Source: JBJFGR01 sp051892875 (GTDB lineage: Bacteria > Pseudomonadota > Gammaproteobacteria > Enterobacterales > Succinivibrionaceae). From it: a stretch of DNA of 16,058 nucleotides. The DNA lies in contig JBJFGR010000047.1 of the NCBI GenBank assembly GCA_051892875.1, forward strand, positions 1 to 16,058. Reading direction: 5' to 3'. The translations under genes and the position numbers were made by a program. The notes under the pieces are model-generated. The model was given only the letters and a program-made list of their open reading frames with translations, was not told the DNA's origin and ran no database searches. Positions 7,716-14,232 of this stretch are shown here, piece by piece; the first letter of the stretch is position 1, and every line of letters begins with the position of its first letter.

Positions 7716-8921
7716 TTAGTTCTGTTTTACTCTCTTTTCAGCAATTTTAAGAGCGTCATCAATATCCTTCTTTTTACTTACAGAAGTTTTTATAGCTGTT
7801 AACAATGAAGACCAATACTTCATCATTGAAGGTACATTTGGCATAACATCACCTTTTTCTGCTATTTTCTTAGTAACAGTTATAAAATTTCCAAACTTGC
7901 CTTTTTCTTGCTTTTGTTCATAAGAATTTAATGCCGCTACACCTATAGTACGATCAGACTCTAATAAAGCATACGCTTCATCTGTTAATAAATAATTTTC
8001 TAAAAAAAGCTTAGCTTGTTCAATATTAGGTGATGACGCATTAATACTTGCTGTTAAAACACCCACCATTGGTTTTGGTTTATTTCCATTTATTGTCGGA
8101 AAATCATGAACTGAAAAATCAATGCCATTACCTTCATAAATTGACCAAACCCATGGTCCATTGATGGTACAAGCTGAGTTTCCCTGAATAAATGAATTTT
8201 CAGACAAATCATAATTAATAGGTCTTGGTAAAACTTTTTTATCAATTAATTTCAGTAAAAAGTTCATACCAATCTTTGACCCTTCATTACTGATTCCTGT
8301 ATCAGTCAAGTCATAACCATTATCTTTTAGCTTATACGAATATCCGCCATTTGCCGAAAGTAATGGATAAGTATAATATGGAATACCATAATCCCATATT
8401 ATTGCATTCTTTCCTTTTTCTTTATAAGTTTTATCTAATTCAATAAACTGCTCAAATGTTGATGGCACATTTTTTATTAATTCTTTATTGCAAACTAGTC
8501 CTAAAGCTTCAATTACTATTGGATAGGCATAAATCTTACCCTTGTATTTAACAGCTTCCCATGACAAGTCCGCAAAACGCTCTTTAAATTTTGCACTTGG
8601 TTCAATTGGTACTATATAATTATTTTCTGCCATTAAACCTATACGATCATGTGCCCACATAAATATATCAGAACCACTACCACGTGATGCTTCTTGCTCA
8701 AACCTTAATTCTACTCTTTCGGGAAATTCAACTTTAATATCAATCCCTGTTTCTTCTGTAAATTTTTTACCTACCTTTACAATCCCATCATGAGGTTTAT
8801 CCGAAGCTATCCAAATTCTAATCAAACCTTCTGTAAGTTCTGTTGAATATACATTCGAACAAAAACAAAATACAGTTCCCAATCCTATTATAATCTTTGT
8901 TTTAAATCCAAATCTCATCAT
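7716..8921 (-). CDS. malE: Maltose/maltodextrin-binding protein MalE
   Basis: A periplasmic solute-binding protein that captures maltodextrins for the MalFGK2 ABC importer. The 401 residues align along their whole length with E. coli MalE (396). Shared features include IRIWIASDK, the WAHDRIG loop, AYPIVIEALGL with a Glu in the sugar site, INGPWVW with binding tryptophans, VGVLTASINASSPN, FLENYLLTDEA and VMPNVPSM. A Sec signal of about 26 residues (MMRFGFKTK, hydrophobic core, then SNVYS) precedes the mature TELTEGLI. Two cysteines in the core do not make a lipobox. AGGA sits eight bases before the ATG. No malF, malG or malK flanks it: both sides are gene-poor, repeat-bearing stretches and it has its own promoter and terminator, so it is an orphan binding protein here. 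A CRP box upstream fits catabolite control; I found no MalT box. Confidence 0.92.
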   Translation of the reverse strand: MMRFGFKTKIIIGLGTVFCFCSNVYSTELTEGLIRIWIASDKPHDGIVKVGKKFTEETGIDIKVEFPERVELRFEQEASRGSGSDIFMWAHDRIGLMAENNYIVPIEPSAKFKERFADLSWEAVKYKGKIYAYPIVIEALGLVCNKELIKNVPSTFEQFIELDKTYKEKGKNAIIWDYGIPYYTYPLLSANGGYSYKLKDNGYDLTDTGISNEGSKIGMNFLLKLIDKKVLPRPINYDLSENSFIQGNSACTINGPWVWSIYEGNGIDFSVHDFPTINGNKPKPMVGVLTASINASSPNIEQAKLFLENYLLTDEAYALLESDRTIGVAALNSYEQKQEKGKFGNFITVTKKIAEKGDVMPNVPSMMKYWSSLLTAIKTSVSKKKDIDDALKIAEKRVKQN

Positions 8922-8959
8922 ATTATCCTATCAATTGTCGTAGGTAATCATTACAATAC

Positions 8960-8987
8960 ATTATAAGTCAAGTTTCCAATTATTCAA
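8960..8987 (-). promoter_or_regulatory. Promoter of malE
   Basis: On the minus strand, TTGAAT (8982-8987), a 16-bp spacer and a perfect TATAAT (8960-8965) predict a start near 8953, about 32 bases before the malE ATG. Confidence 0.6.
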
Positions 8988-9035
8988 TTTACAAGGATCA
9001 AGTTTTTAAAGTGTTCATATTTATTATCCACAATT

Positions 9036-9051
9036 TGCGATACAACTCACA
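9036..9051 (-). promoter_or_regulatory. CRP-binding site upstream of malE
   Basis: On the minus strand, TGTGA-GTTGTA-TCGCA matches the CRP consensus TGTGA-N6-TCACA at 9 of 10 positions. Its centre lies about 90 bp before the predicted malE start, close to the -92.5 position used by class I CRP activation. This fits cAMP-CRP control of a maltose gene. Confidence 0.6.
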
Positions 9052-9079
9052 TTTATTATTTTTTAATCATATAAAAAGA

Positions 9080-9115
9080 GACTCTTCGTGCATCTGTATG
9101 GATAAAGAAAAAGAC
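9080..9115 (+). repeat. GGCTCTT repeat, copy B
   Basis: GACTCTTCGTGCATCTGTATGGATAAAG differs from the 15853 copy at about six positions over 28 bases and keeps the ATG. The frame from that ATG (MDKEKDYI) stops after eight codons. Copy B reads toward the minus-strand nuclease remnant at 9261-9389. A weaker fifth resemblance (CAGTGGTAAAATTAATAGAA, about 9217) lies between them. Confidence 0.55.
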
Positions 9116-9260
9116 TATATATAATCTACCCTATAGATCTTTATATTCTTTTAAACGTGACAAAATCAGTTAGCAAAAAAGGGAACAAATTAAAAATCTT
9201 ATACAAATAAAGCTCACAGTGGTAAAATTAATAGAACTGTAGCCCCTCTATTTTCTTATG
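9116..9260. other. AT-rich interval without recognisable genes
   Basis: This is the middle of the 557-bp malE-icd gap, between repeat copy B and the nuclease remnant. No open frame of useful length, RNA fold or insertion-sequence end is evident. A short GGTAAAATTAATAGAA resembles the start of the repeat family, but too weakly to call. It is probably decayed mobile sequence. Confidence 0.4.
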
Positions 9261-9389
9261 TCAAACTTCAGCAACAATATCTGCAATTAATTGATCAATA
9301 GCTTCGCACATATTTAAATCTCCTTCTTCTACTTTTCTTTGATTTTCAATACCAAATTGAATACACAAAAGAGTAATAACAACACACAC
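9261..9389 (-). pseudogene. Remnant of an Rpn-like PD-(D/E)XK nuclease gene
   Basis: A 42-codon open stretch on the minus strand reads through LLCIQFGIENQRKVEEG, then DLNMCEAIDQLIADIVAEV and a stop. The CIQFGIENQ core is identical to that at the right end of the window. It matches the conserved strand of Rpn/COG5464 nucleases (the so-called PD-(D/E)XK transposases), where the Glu of E-x-Q replaces the usual E-x-K. The NMCEAI segment resembles the C-terminal region that normally lies much further downstream in these proteins. This looks like an in-frame internal deletion with the 5' part lost. Its upstream end runs directly into the icd terminator T-run. No start codon with a ribosome site is present, so it is almost surely not a functional gene. 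Confidence 0.6.
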
Positions 9390-9391
9390 GC

Positions 9392-9433
9392 AAAAAAAAA
9401 AAAAAAACTTGGATTTTTCTATATCATCCAAGT
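9392..9433 (-). terminator. Intrinsic terminator of icd
   Basis: ACTTGGAT (9407-9414) and ATCCAAGT (9426-9433) form an 8-bp stem with an 11-base loop. On the minus strand this is followed by an unbroken run of 16 T (9392-9407, counting the last stem base). It lies about 45 bases after the icd stop. The homopolymer is unusually long. Confidence 0.85.
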
Positions 9434-9478
9434 CTTTATATAATTAAAAAACGCTTATAACAACTTTTTTTTTATAAT

Positions 9479-10729
9479 TTACATGTTTGCTATAATATCT
9501 TCTGCAAATTCATCTGTAGAACGCAATACTGCATTTTCCATTTGTGAATAAAAATCAATTGTTACTGTCTTTTTATTTATTGCTTTTTCCATACCTTCAA
9601 CAATTAAATCAGCAGCTTCAAACCAACCAATATGACGTAATAACATTTCTGCTGATAAAATAATTGAACCAGGATTTGCTTTCTTTAATCCAGCTAATGT
9701 AGGAGCTGTTCCATGTGTTGCTTCAAACAAAGCAACTCCAGTACCGATATTTGCACCAGGAGCAATACCTATACCACCAACTTGTGCAGCTAAAGCATCT
9801 GAAATATAGTCGCCATTTAAGTTCATAGCACAAACAACATCATAACTATCTGGATATAATAAAATATTTTGCAAGAATGCATCTGCAATACAATCTTTAA
9901 CAACTATTGTATTACCAGTTTTTGGATTCTTAAAGCTTACTACACCTTTTTCATCCTTTGTTGCACCATACTTGCTTTCAGCTAATTCATAACCCCATTT
10001 CTTAAATGCACCTTCAGTAAACTTCATAATATTACCTTTGTGCACAATAGTTACAGATTTACGGTCATTATCAATCGCATATTGGAATGCAGCACCAATT
10101 AATCTTTCTGTACCTGCTTTTGACATTGGTTTCACACCAATACCACAAGTATCGGTGAAACGAATCTTTTTAACACCCATTTCTTCTGTTAAAAAATTAA
10201 TAACCTTTTTAGCACCCTCAGAGTCAGCTTCCCATTCTATACCTGCATAAATATCTTCCGCATTCTCTCTAAAAATAACCATATCAGTTAATTCAGGATG
10301 TTTTACAGGACTAGGCACACCTTGGAAATAACGTACAGGACGTAAACAGATGTACAAATCCAATGTTTGACGTAATGAAACGTTTAAAGATCTTATACCA
10401 CCACCAACTGGAGTTGTTAACGGACCTTTTATAGCAACACAATAATCTTTTATAAAATCATAAGTTTCATCAGGTAACCAAACACCTTCACCATAAACTT
10501 TTGTAGACTTTTCACCTGCAAAAATTTCCATCCATTTAATTGATTTTGCACCATTATATGCTTTTGAAACAGCAGCATTAACCACTTTTAACATTGCAGG
10601 AGTAACGTCTGCACCAATTCCATCACCTTCAATATAAGGAATAATAGGATTATTTGGAACAGTTAATACACCATTTTGATCTGCAGTAATTTTTTGTCCA
10701 TCTGCAGGAATTATAACTTTAGAATTCAT
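9479..10729 (-). CDS. icd: Isocitrate dehydrogenase, predicted NAD-preferring
   Basis: A TCA-cycle enzyme that converts isocitrate to 2-oxoglutarate and CO2. The 416 residues equal the E. coli length. The substrate site is intact: GGIRSLNVSLRQ with Ser114, Asn116, Arg120 and Arg130; Tyr161 in DIYAGIEW; Lys231 in VHKGNIMKFTEG; and the metal-binding GDYISD. Ser114 is the residue equivalent to the AceK phosphorylation site. The cofactor pocket departs from E. coli. In HGTAPTLAG, Lys344 and Tyr345 are replaced by Thr and Leu; Val351 is Ala; and in TIDFYSQM, Tyr391 and Arg395 are Ile and Ser. These side chains hold the NADP 2'-phosphate in E. coli, so NAD use is inferred. AAGGA precedes the start, which faces nudJ across a 253-bp divergent gap. 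The first residues (NSKVIIPADGQKIT) match the E. coli start. Confidence 0.96.
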   Translation of the reverse strand: MNSKVIIPADGQKITADQNGVLTVPNNPIIPYIEGDGIGADVTPAMLKVVNAAVSKAYNGAKSIKWMEIFAGEKSTKVYGEGVWLPDETYDFIKDYCVAIKGPLTTPVGGGIRSLNVSLRQTLDLYICLRPVRYFQGVPSPVKHPELTDMVIFRENAEDIYAGIEWEADSEGAKKVINFLTEEMGVKKIRFTDTCGIGVKPMSKAGTERLIGAAFQYAIDNDRKSVTIVHKGNIMKFTEGAFKKWGYELAESKYGATKDEKGVVSFKNPKTGNTIVVKDCIADAFLQNILLYPDSYDVVCAMNLNGDYISDALAAQVGGIGIAPGANIGTGVALFEATHGTAPTLAGLKKANPGSIILSAEMLLRHIGWFEAADLIVEGMEKAINKKTVTIDFYSQMENAVLRSTDEFAEDIIANM

Positions 10730-10764
10730 TCGGTTTTCCTTAATATTTTTATTGAGTTTGCTTA

Positions 10765-10793
10765 ATTATAAATTGCTATATTTCTTTGTGCAA
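10765..10793 (-). promoter_or_regulatory. Promoter of icd
   Basis: On the minus strand, TTGCAC (10788-10793), a 17-bp spacer and TATAAT (10765-10770) predict a start near 10758, about 28 bases before the ATG. Confidence 0.7.
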
Positions 10794-10813
10794 TATATAT
10801 CATTAATTGTGCA
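10786..10813 (-). promoter_or_regulatory. Direct TGCACAA repeats at the icd -35 region
   Basis: TGCACAA occurs at 10786-10792, overlapping the -35 hexamer, and again at 10807-10813. The 21-bp offset equals two helical turns on the same DNA face, so a tandem regulator site is possible. The regulator is unknown and chance is not excluded. Confidence 0.3.
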
Positions 10814-10914
10814 TTTTTCTATACACAGAGGTAAACACCTATAACAATTCATATATTATGCCAATATATAGAAGTACTTCATAATTTATAAGAACCAAAT
10901 TCTAAATAGCATTC

Positions 10915-10942
10915 TTGTTTTATAGTTGATTTTTGTTATACT
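10915..10942 (+). promoter_or_regulatory. Promoter of nudJ
   Basis: TTGTTT (10915-10920), 16 bp, then TATACT (10937-10942) give a start near 10949, about 34 bases before the nudJ ATG. Confidence 0.5.
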
Positions 10943-10982
10943 TAAGCTCTATCAACAACAATTATAAAAAGGATACAAAATA

Positions 10983-11438
10983 ATGGCAGAAAGATTTAGA
11001 CCTTATGTAACAGTTGCAGCAATCATTGAATGTCGTAATAAATTTATTATGGTTTCAGAAATTGATGATCGCCCCTACCCCGTATTTGGTCAGCCAGCTG
11101 GCCACCTTGAAGCAAAAGAAGACCTTGTAGAAGCAGTTTCTAGAGAAATCTTGGAAGAAACTGGATTACAATTAGAACCTCAGGGATTATGCGGTATATA
11201 TACATATGTAAAAGAATATGAAACAATCCAAAGATATTGTTTCTATGTAAAAAATGATTTATTACCTGATAAACTAGTAAGCAACGATCCTGACCATGAT
11301 ATTCTATCTGCTAAATGGTATACAAAAGAAGAAATCATAAATTTAGAAAGTTATTTTAGAACAAGATTAGTAAAAATCTGTTTTAAAGACTATTGGGAAG
11401 GTAAAAGATTTTCTTTAGATATCTTAACAACAATCTAA
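10983..11438 (+). CDS. nudJ: Nudix hydrolase NudJ
   Basis: A cytoplasmic Nudix pyrophosphatase. In E. coli, NudJ (YmfB) acts on nucleoside tri- and diphosphates and on the thiamine precursor HMP-PP. The Nudix box is complete, G-x5-E-x7-REU-x-EE-x-GU, running from Gly40 (GHLEAKE) through Arg54-Glu55, Glu58-Glu59 and Gly61 (SREILEETGL); the glutamates bind the catalytic metals. The N-terminus RFRPYVTVAAI and FGQPAGHLE are NudJ-like. At 151 residues it has the family size. AAGGA lies ten bases before the ATG. It comes first in the nudJ-mnmA-hflD row, an order shared with E. coli, which adds confidence over other Nudix proteins. The substrate is inferred from orthology. Confidence 0.9.
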   Translation: MAERFRPYVTVAAIIECRNKFIMVSEIDDRPYPVFGQPAGHLEAKEDLVEAVSREILEETGLQLEPQGLCGIYTYVKEYETIQRYCFYVKNDLLPDKLVSNDPDHDILSAKWYTKEEIINLESYFRTRLVKICFKDYWEGKRFSLDILTTI

Positions 11439-11446
11439 CTATAAAA

Positions 11447-11475
11447 TTGCTTAAAACAATTAATTATCATATAAT
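11447..11475 (+). promoter_or_regulatory. Internal promoter for mnmA
   Basis: TTGCTT (11447-11452), a 17-bp spacer and TATAAT (11470-11475) lie just after the nudJ stop. Transcription would start near 11482, giving mnmA a leader of about 94 bases. Confidence 0.6.
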
Positions 11476-11496
11476 CTAATATTGTATAAGGTTGTT

Positions 11497-11525
11497 TGCA
11501 CTTTTTGGTGCATTTTTACTTTTCT
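11497..11525 (+). terminator. Short hairpin with T-rich tail in the mnmA leader
   Basis: TGCAC (11497-11501) and GTGCA (11508-11512) form a 5-bp stem with a 6-base loop, followed by TTTTTACTTTTCTTTTTT. It could be a weak terminator for nudJ. Because it lies after the internal promoter, it could also act as an attenuator in the mnmA leader. The short stem argues for partial effect only. Confidence 0.35.
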
Positions 11526-11575
11526 TTTTTCTTTATTGTATTGTTTTATTCTTCTTTTTATTTTTAGGAAAAATC

Positions 11576-12664
11576 ATGAGTGCAAAAAAAGTAGTAGTTG
11601 GTATGTCTGGTGGCGTTGATTCCTCCGTTTCTGCTTATTTGTTAAAAGAGCAAGGCTACGATGTTGTTGGTTTATTCATGAAAAACTGGGAAGAAGATGA
11701 TACTGATACTTATTGTTCTGCAGCTGTCGACTTAGCAGATGCACGTGCAGTTGCTGATAAAATAGGAATAGAGTTAAAAACAATCAATTTTGCTGCAGAA
11801 TATTGGGATAGAGTTTTTGAAAACTTTTTATCTGAATATGGTGCAGGAAGAACACCCAATCCTGATATACTGTGCAATAAAGAAATAAAATTCAAAGCCT
11901 TTTTAGACTATGCATTAGAAGACCTTAGTGCAGATTTTATTGCTACAGGTCATTATGTAAGAAGAACTTTTGAAGAAAAACCTAAATTATTAAGAGGTAG
12001 CGATTCTAATAAAGATCAGAGTTATTTCTTATATACTTTGAGTCATGAACAAGTAGGACATTCATTATTCCCTGTAGGTGATATTATAAAACCAGAAGTT
12101 AGAAAAATTGCTGCTAAAATAGGTTTAAAAACAGCAACCAAAAAAGATTCTACTGGAATTTGTTTTATTGGTGAAAAACGATTTAATGAATTTTTAAGTA
12201 GATTTTTACCAGCTAAAAAAGGTGATATTGTTACTGTAGATGGCGTAACCATTGGGGAACATGATGGTCTTATGTATCACACTTTGGGGCAAAGAAAAGG
12301 TCTGCGTATTGGTGGTAGACAAGATAGCACAAGTGAACCATGGTATGTAGTAGATAAAGATATAGAAAACAATAAATTAATCGTTGCTCAAGGTCACAAT
12401 CATCCACGATTAATGTCTCGTGCATTAATTGCAAAAAATCTAAATTTTACAGATCGTGAACCTTTTAAAGCTCGTAAATGCACTGTAAAAACCAGATACC
12501 GTCAACAAGATATCCCCTGCTATGCGGAATTAATAGATGAAGATACCTTAAAAGTTACTTTTGATTATGAAGTAGCAGCAGTAACTCCTGGACAAAGTGC
12601 TGTACTTTATGATGGTGAAGTTTGCTTAGGCGGTGGCATAATTGAAACAAGATTAAAGAAATAA
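11576..12664 (+). CDS. mnmA: tRNA 2-thiouridylase MnmA
   Basis: An ATP-dependent enzyme that adds sulfur to uridine 34 of Lys, Glu and Gln tRNAs, taking it from the IscS/Tus relay. The PP-loop is at residues 9-18 (GMSGGVDSSV). The catalytic cysteines are Cys100 (NPDILCNKEIKF) and Cys196 (STGICFIGEKRF), matching E. coli Cys102 and Cys199. Other landmarks are FMKNWEE, GRTPNPD, DQSYFLY, HTLGQRKGL and the C-terminal beta-barrel (TVKTRYRQQD, TPGQSAVLY). I choose the ATG at 11576, six bases after AGGAA, giving 362 residues. An in-frame TTG 84 bases upstream would add a Phe/Leu-rich stretch foreign to this soluble family. It is followed by hflD after 66 bp, as in E. coli. Confidence 0.96.
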   Translation: MSAKKVVVGMSGGVDSSVSAYLLKEQGYDVVGLFMKNWEEDDTDTYCSAAVDLADARAVADKIGIELKTINFAAEYWDRVFENFLSEYGAGRTPNPDILCNKEIKFKAFLDYALEDLSADFIATGHYVRRTFEEKPKLLRGSDSNKDQSYFLYTLSHEQVGHSLFPVGDIIKPEVRKIAAKIGLKTATKKDSTGICFIGEKRFNEFLSRFLPAKKGDIVTVDGVTIGEHDGLMYHTLGQRKGLRIGGRQDSTSEPWYVVDKDIENNKLIVAQGHNHPRLMSRALIAKNLNFTDREPFKARKCTVKTRYRQQDIPCYAELIDEDTLKVTFDYEVAAVTPGQSAVLYDGEVCLGGGIIETRLKK

Positions 12665-12730
12665 AGTGATAATAAATATAATTAACTATATACTAATATA
12701 ATACTTTATCTATAGAAATAAGGATTTTAT

Positions 12731-13369
12731 ATGGCAAAAGATTTAAACTCGCAAACATTAAGTTTTGTAGCAATTTGCCAAGCGGCATCAATAGTACAGC
12801 GTCTGTCAAGATTTGGTTCATGGAACGAAGATGATGCTAAACCTCTAATAAAAGCTCTTTCAATAGATAATCCAACCTCTGTCGAAGATGTATACCAACC
12901 AAAGCAAATGCTTTGTGGATATAATTCTTTTATTGAATCTTTTGGAAGTAATGGAATAAATAACAGTTCAACAGCAGAATTAACAAAATATGTAATGTTT
13001 TTTTTAACATTAGAAAAAAAGATTAGAAAAGTTCCAGGATTTTTAGATAACATTTTTAATAAAATAGAAGAGGTAAAAAATCATGCAAGAATCAATAAAA
13101 TGGTTATTTTAGATCCATGGATTATATCAAGTATGGCTGATATATATTTTCAGGAAATTACAAATAAACATTTTTGCAATCTCGTAATTTATGGTAAAAA
13201 AAGTTATCTGCAACAGGATGAAATTCAACAAAAAATAAGAGCTATAATACTAGCAGGTATTAGAGCTACCATTTTATGGAGACAAGTTGGAGGTAAAACC
13301 ATTCATCTATTATTCAAAAGAAGCAAAATGATGGAATTATCTAAAAATATGGTAAGACAATTTAAATAG
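12731..13369 (+). CDS. hflD: HflD, high-frequency lysogenization protein
   Basis: A peripheral inner-membrane protein of gammaproteobacteria. In E. coli it binds lambda CII and lowers lysogeny; its normal cellular role is unclear. The 212-residue protein matches E. coli HflD (213) in MAK at the start, ICQAASIVQRLSRFG, ELTKYVMFFLTLEKKIRK, and near the end the conserved IRAIILAGIRATILWRQVGG. The first half is helical. AAGGA lies six bases before the ATG. It follows mnmA on the same strand, probably as the end of the nudJ-mnmA-hflD unit. In E. coli purB follows, but here transcription ends at the terminator shared with yjaG. Confidence 0.93.
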   Translation: MAKDLNSQTLSFVAICQAASIVQRLSRFGSWNEDDAKPLIKALSIDNPTSVEDVYQPKQMLCGYNSFIESFGSNGINNSSTAELTKYVMFFLTLEKKIRKVPGFLDNIFNKIEEVKNHARINKMVILDPWIISSMADIYFQEITNKHFCNLVIYGKKSYLQQDEIQQKIRAIILAGIRATILWRQVGGKTIHLLFKRSKMMELSKNMVRQFK

Positions 13370-13401
13370 TAATATTATTTTTATGGTTAGACTACAAATC
13401 A

Positions 13402-13434
13402 AAAAACTTCAGTTTATTTAATTCTGAAGTTTTT
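13402..13434. terminator. Bidirectional terminator between hflD and yjaG
   Basis: AAAAACTTCAG (13402-13412) and CTGAAGTTTTT (13424-13434) are perfect inverse complements around an 11-base loop. The core is ACTTCAG/CTGAAGT, with T-runs on the 3' side in both directions. It sits 33 bases after hflD and 12 bases after the yjaG stop, so it can serve both convergent genes. Confidence 0.88.
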
Positions 13435-13445
13435 ATGATCTAATG

Positions 13446-14030
13446 CTATTCTATAGAAATACCAATATTAGAAATCTTTATACTCTCAAATTCTTTTCTA
13501 ATGTTATCTAAAAATTCAAATTCTCTTTTTTGATTTCTAATACGTTTTAACAATGAAACTTGAAAATCTAATTCTTCTTCCATTAAAGGTAATTCATACA
13601 ATTCTTCATCAGAATATTCAGTTTCATCTTGAATTTCTAAAAATTTTGCAACAGTACAAACAGATGCTTTACAAGCTTCTATAGATTCTTCTCCTGTATA
13701 GTTAATAATAGAATTTATTGAACTCCCCAATGCTACACAAAAATCTAGAGCAGGAAAAGCACCATAAGGACCATCTTCTGTAGGATTCGGAATATAATGT
13801 TCCAATTCCATTATTAAATCTTCCAAATTTATATGATTTGTCTTATCCGTATGAAAAATCCACATTGTACTTATTATTTTAATGATTGAATTTTTAGCTT
13901 GATGATTATCTGTTGTATCACAATATAATAAAAAATTAGGAAGTAATCTTTGTGCTAAACAAAGAGAATACAATGAACTTTGCCAATTATTTAATTCTTC
14001 TAAATATTTATAAAACTTTTCTCCAAACAT
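13446..14030 (-). CDS. yjaG: YjaG family protein (DUF416)
   Basis: A cytoplasmic, mostly helical protein of the DUF416/YjaG family, with no established function. The 194 residues align with E. coli YjaG (196). Shared features are LEELNNWQSSLYSLCLAQRL near the N-terminus, PNFLLYCDTT, IPNPTEDGPYGAFPALDFCV, ACKASVCTVAKFLE, YSDEELYELP and the SNIGI terminus. AAGGAGA five bases before the ATG is a strong ribosome site and fixes the start. In E. coli, yjaG neighbours hupA and nudC. Here it is between hflD (convergent) and mepM (divergent), so its context gives no functional clue. No signal peptide or membrane segment is seen. Confidence 0.85.
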   Translation of the reverse strand: MFGEKFYKYLEELNNWQSSLYSLCLAQRLLPNFLLYCDTTDNHQAKNSIIKIISTMWIFHTDKTNHINLEDLIMELEHYIPNPTEDGPYGAFPALDFCVALGSSINSIINYTGEESIEACKASVCTVAKFLEIQDETEYSDEELYELPLMEEELDFQVSLLKRIRNQKREFEFLDNIRKEFESIKISNIGISIE

Positions 14031-14064
14031 GTACTCTCCTTAAAAAAATTTAACTTTATTAGAT

Positions 14065-14070
14065 ATTATA
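14065..14070 (-). promoter_or_regulatory. Candidate -10 element of yjaG
   Basis: A perfect TATAAT on the minus strand lies 35 bases before the yjaG ATG. No good -35 hexamer is found 16-18 bp upstream. On the plus strand, the mepM promoter in this 202-bp divergent gap cannot be chosen among several AT-rich candidates. Confidence 0.35.
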
Positions 14071-14232
14071 CTATATCAAATACTCTTTGTTGTGTTAAAA
14101 TTGAATGATTATGAATTTTATTTTTAAATTTTAATATTTATTTAATATAAACTTTTCTTAATTTATATTGTCTTATAAAAGTATTACTATTTACAAAAGT
14201 TAAAATGTAAAATGTTTTGATGGTTTGTCTTG

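Noticed and set aside
9392..9407. 16-base A/T homopolymer as a phase-variation switch
   Set aside because: It is outside any coding frame and fits exactly as the T-run of the icd terminator.
11492..11575. TTG-initiated N-terminal extension of mnmA
   Set aside because: The 28 codons are nearly all Phe/Leu from T-rich DNA, no MnmA has such a segment, and the ATG at 11576 has a good ribosome site and the expected SAKKVVVGMSGG start.
12727..13053. 108-codon open frame antisense to hflD
   Set aside because: It lies wholly opposite a well-matched hflD and has no ribosome site or family resemblance; it is a shadow frame of the real gene.
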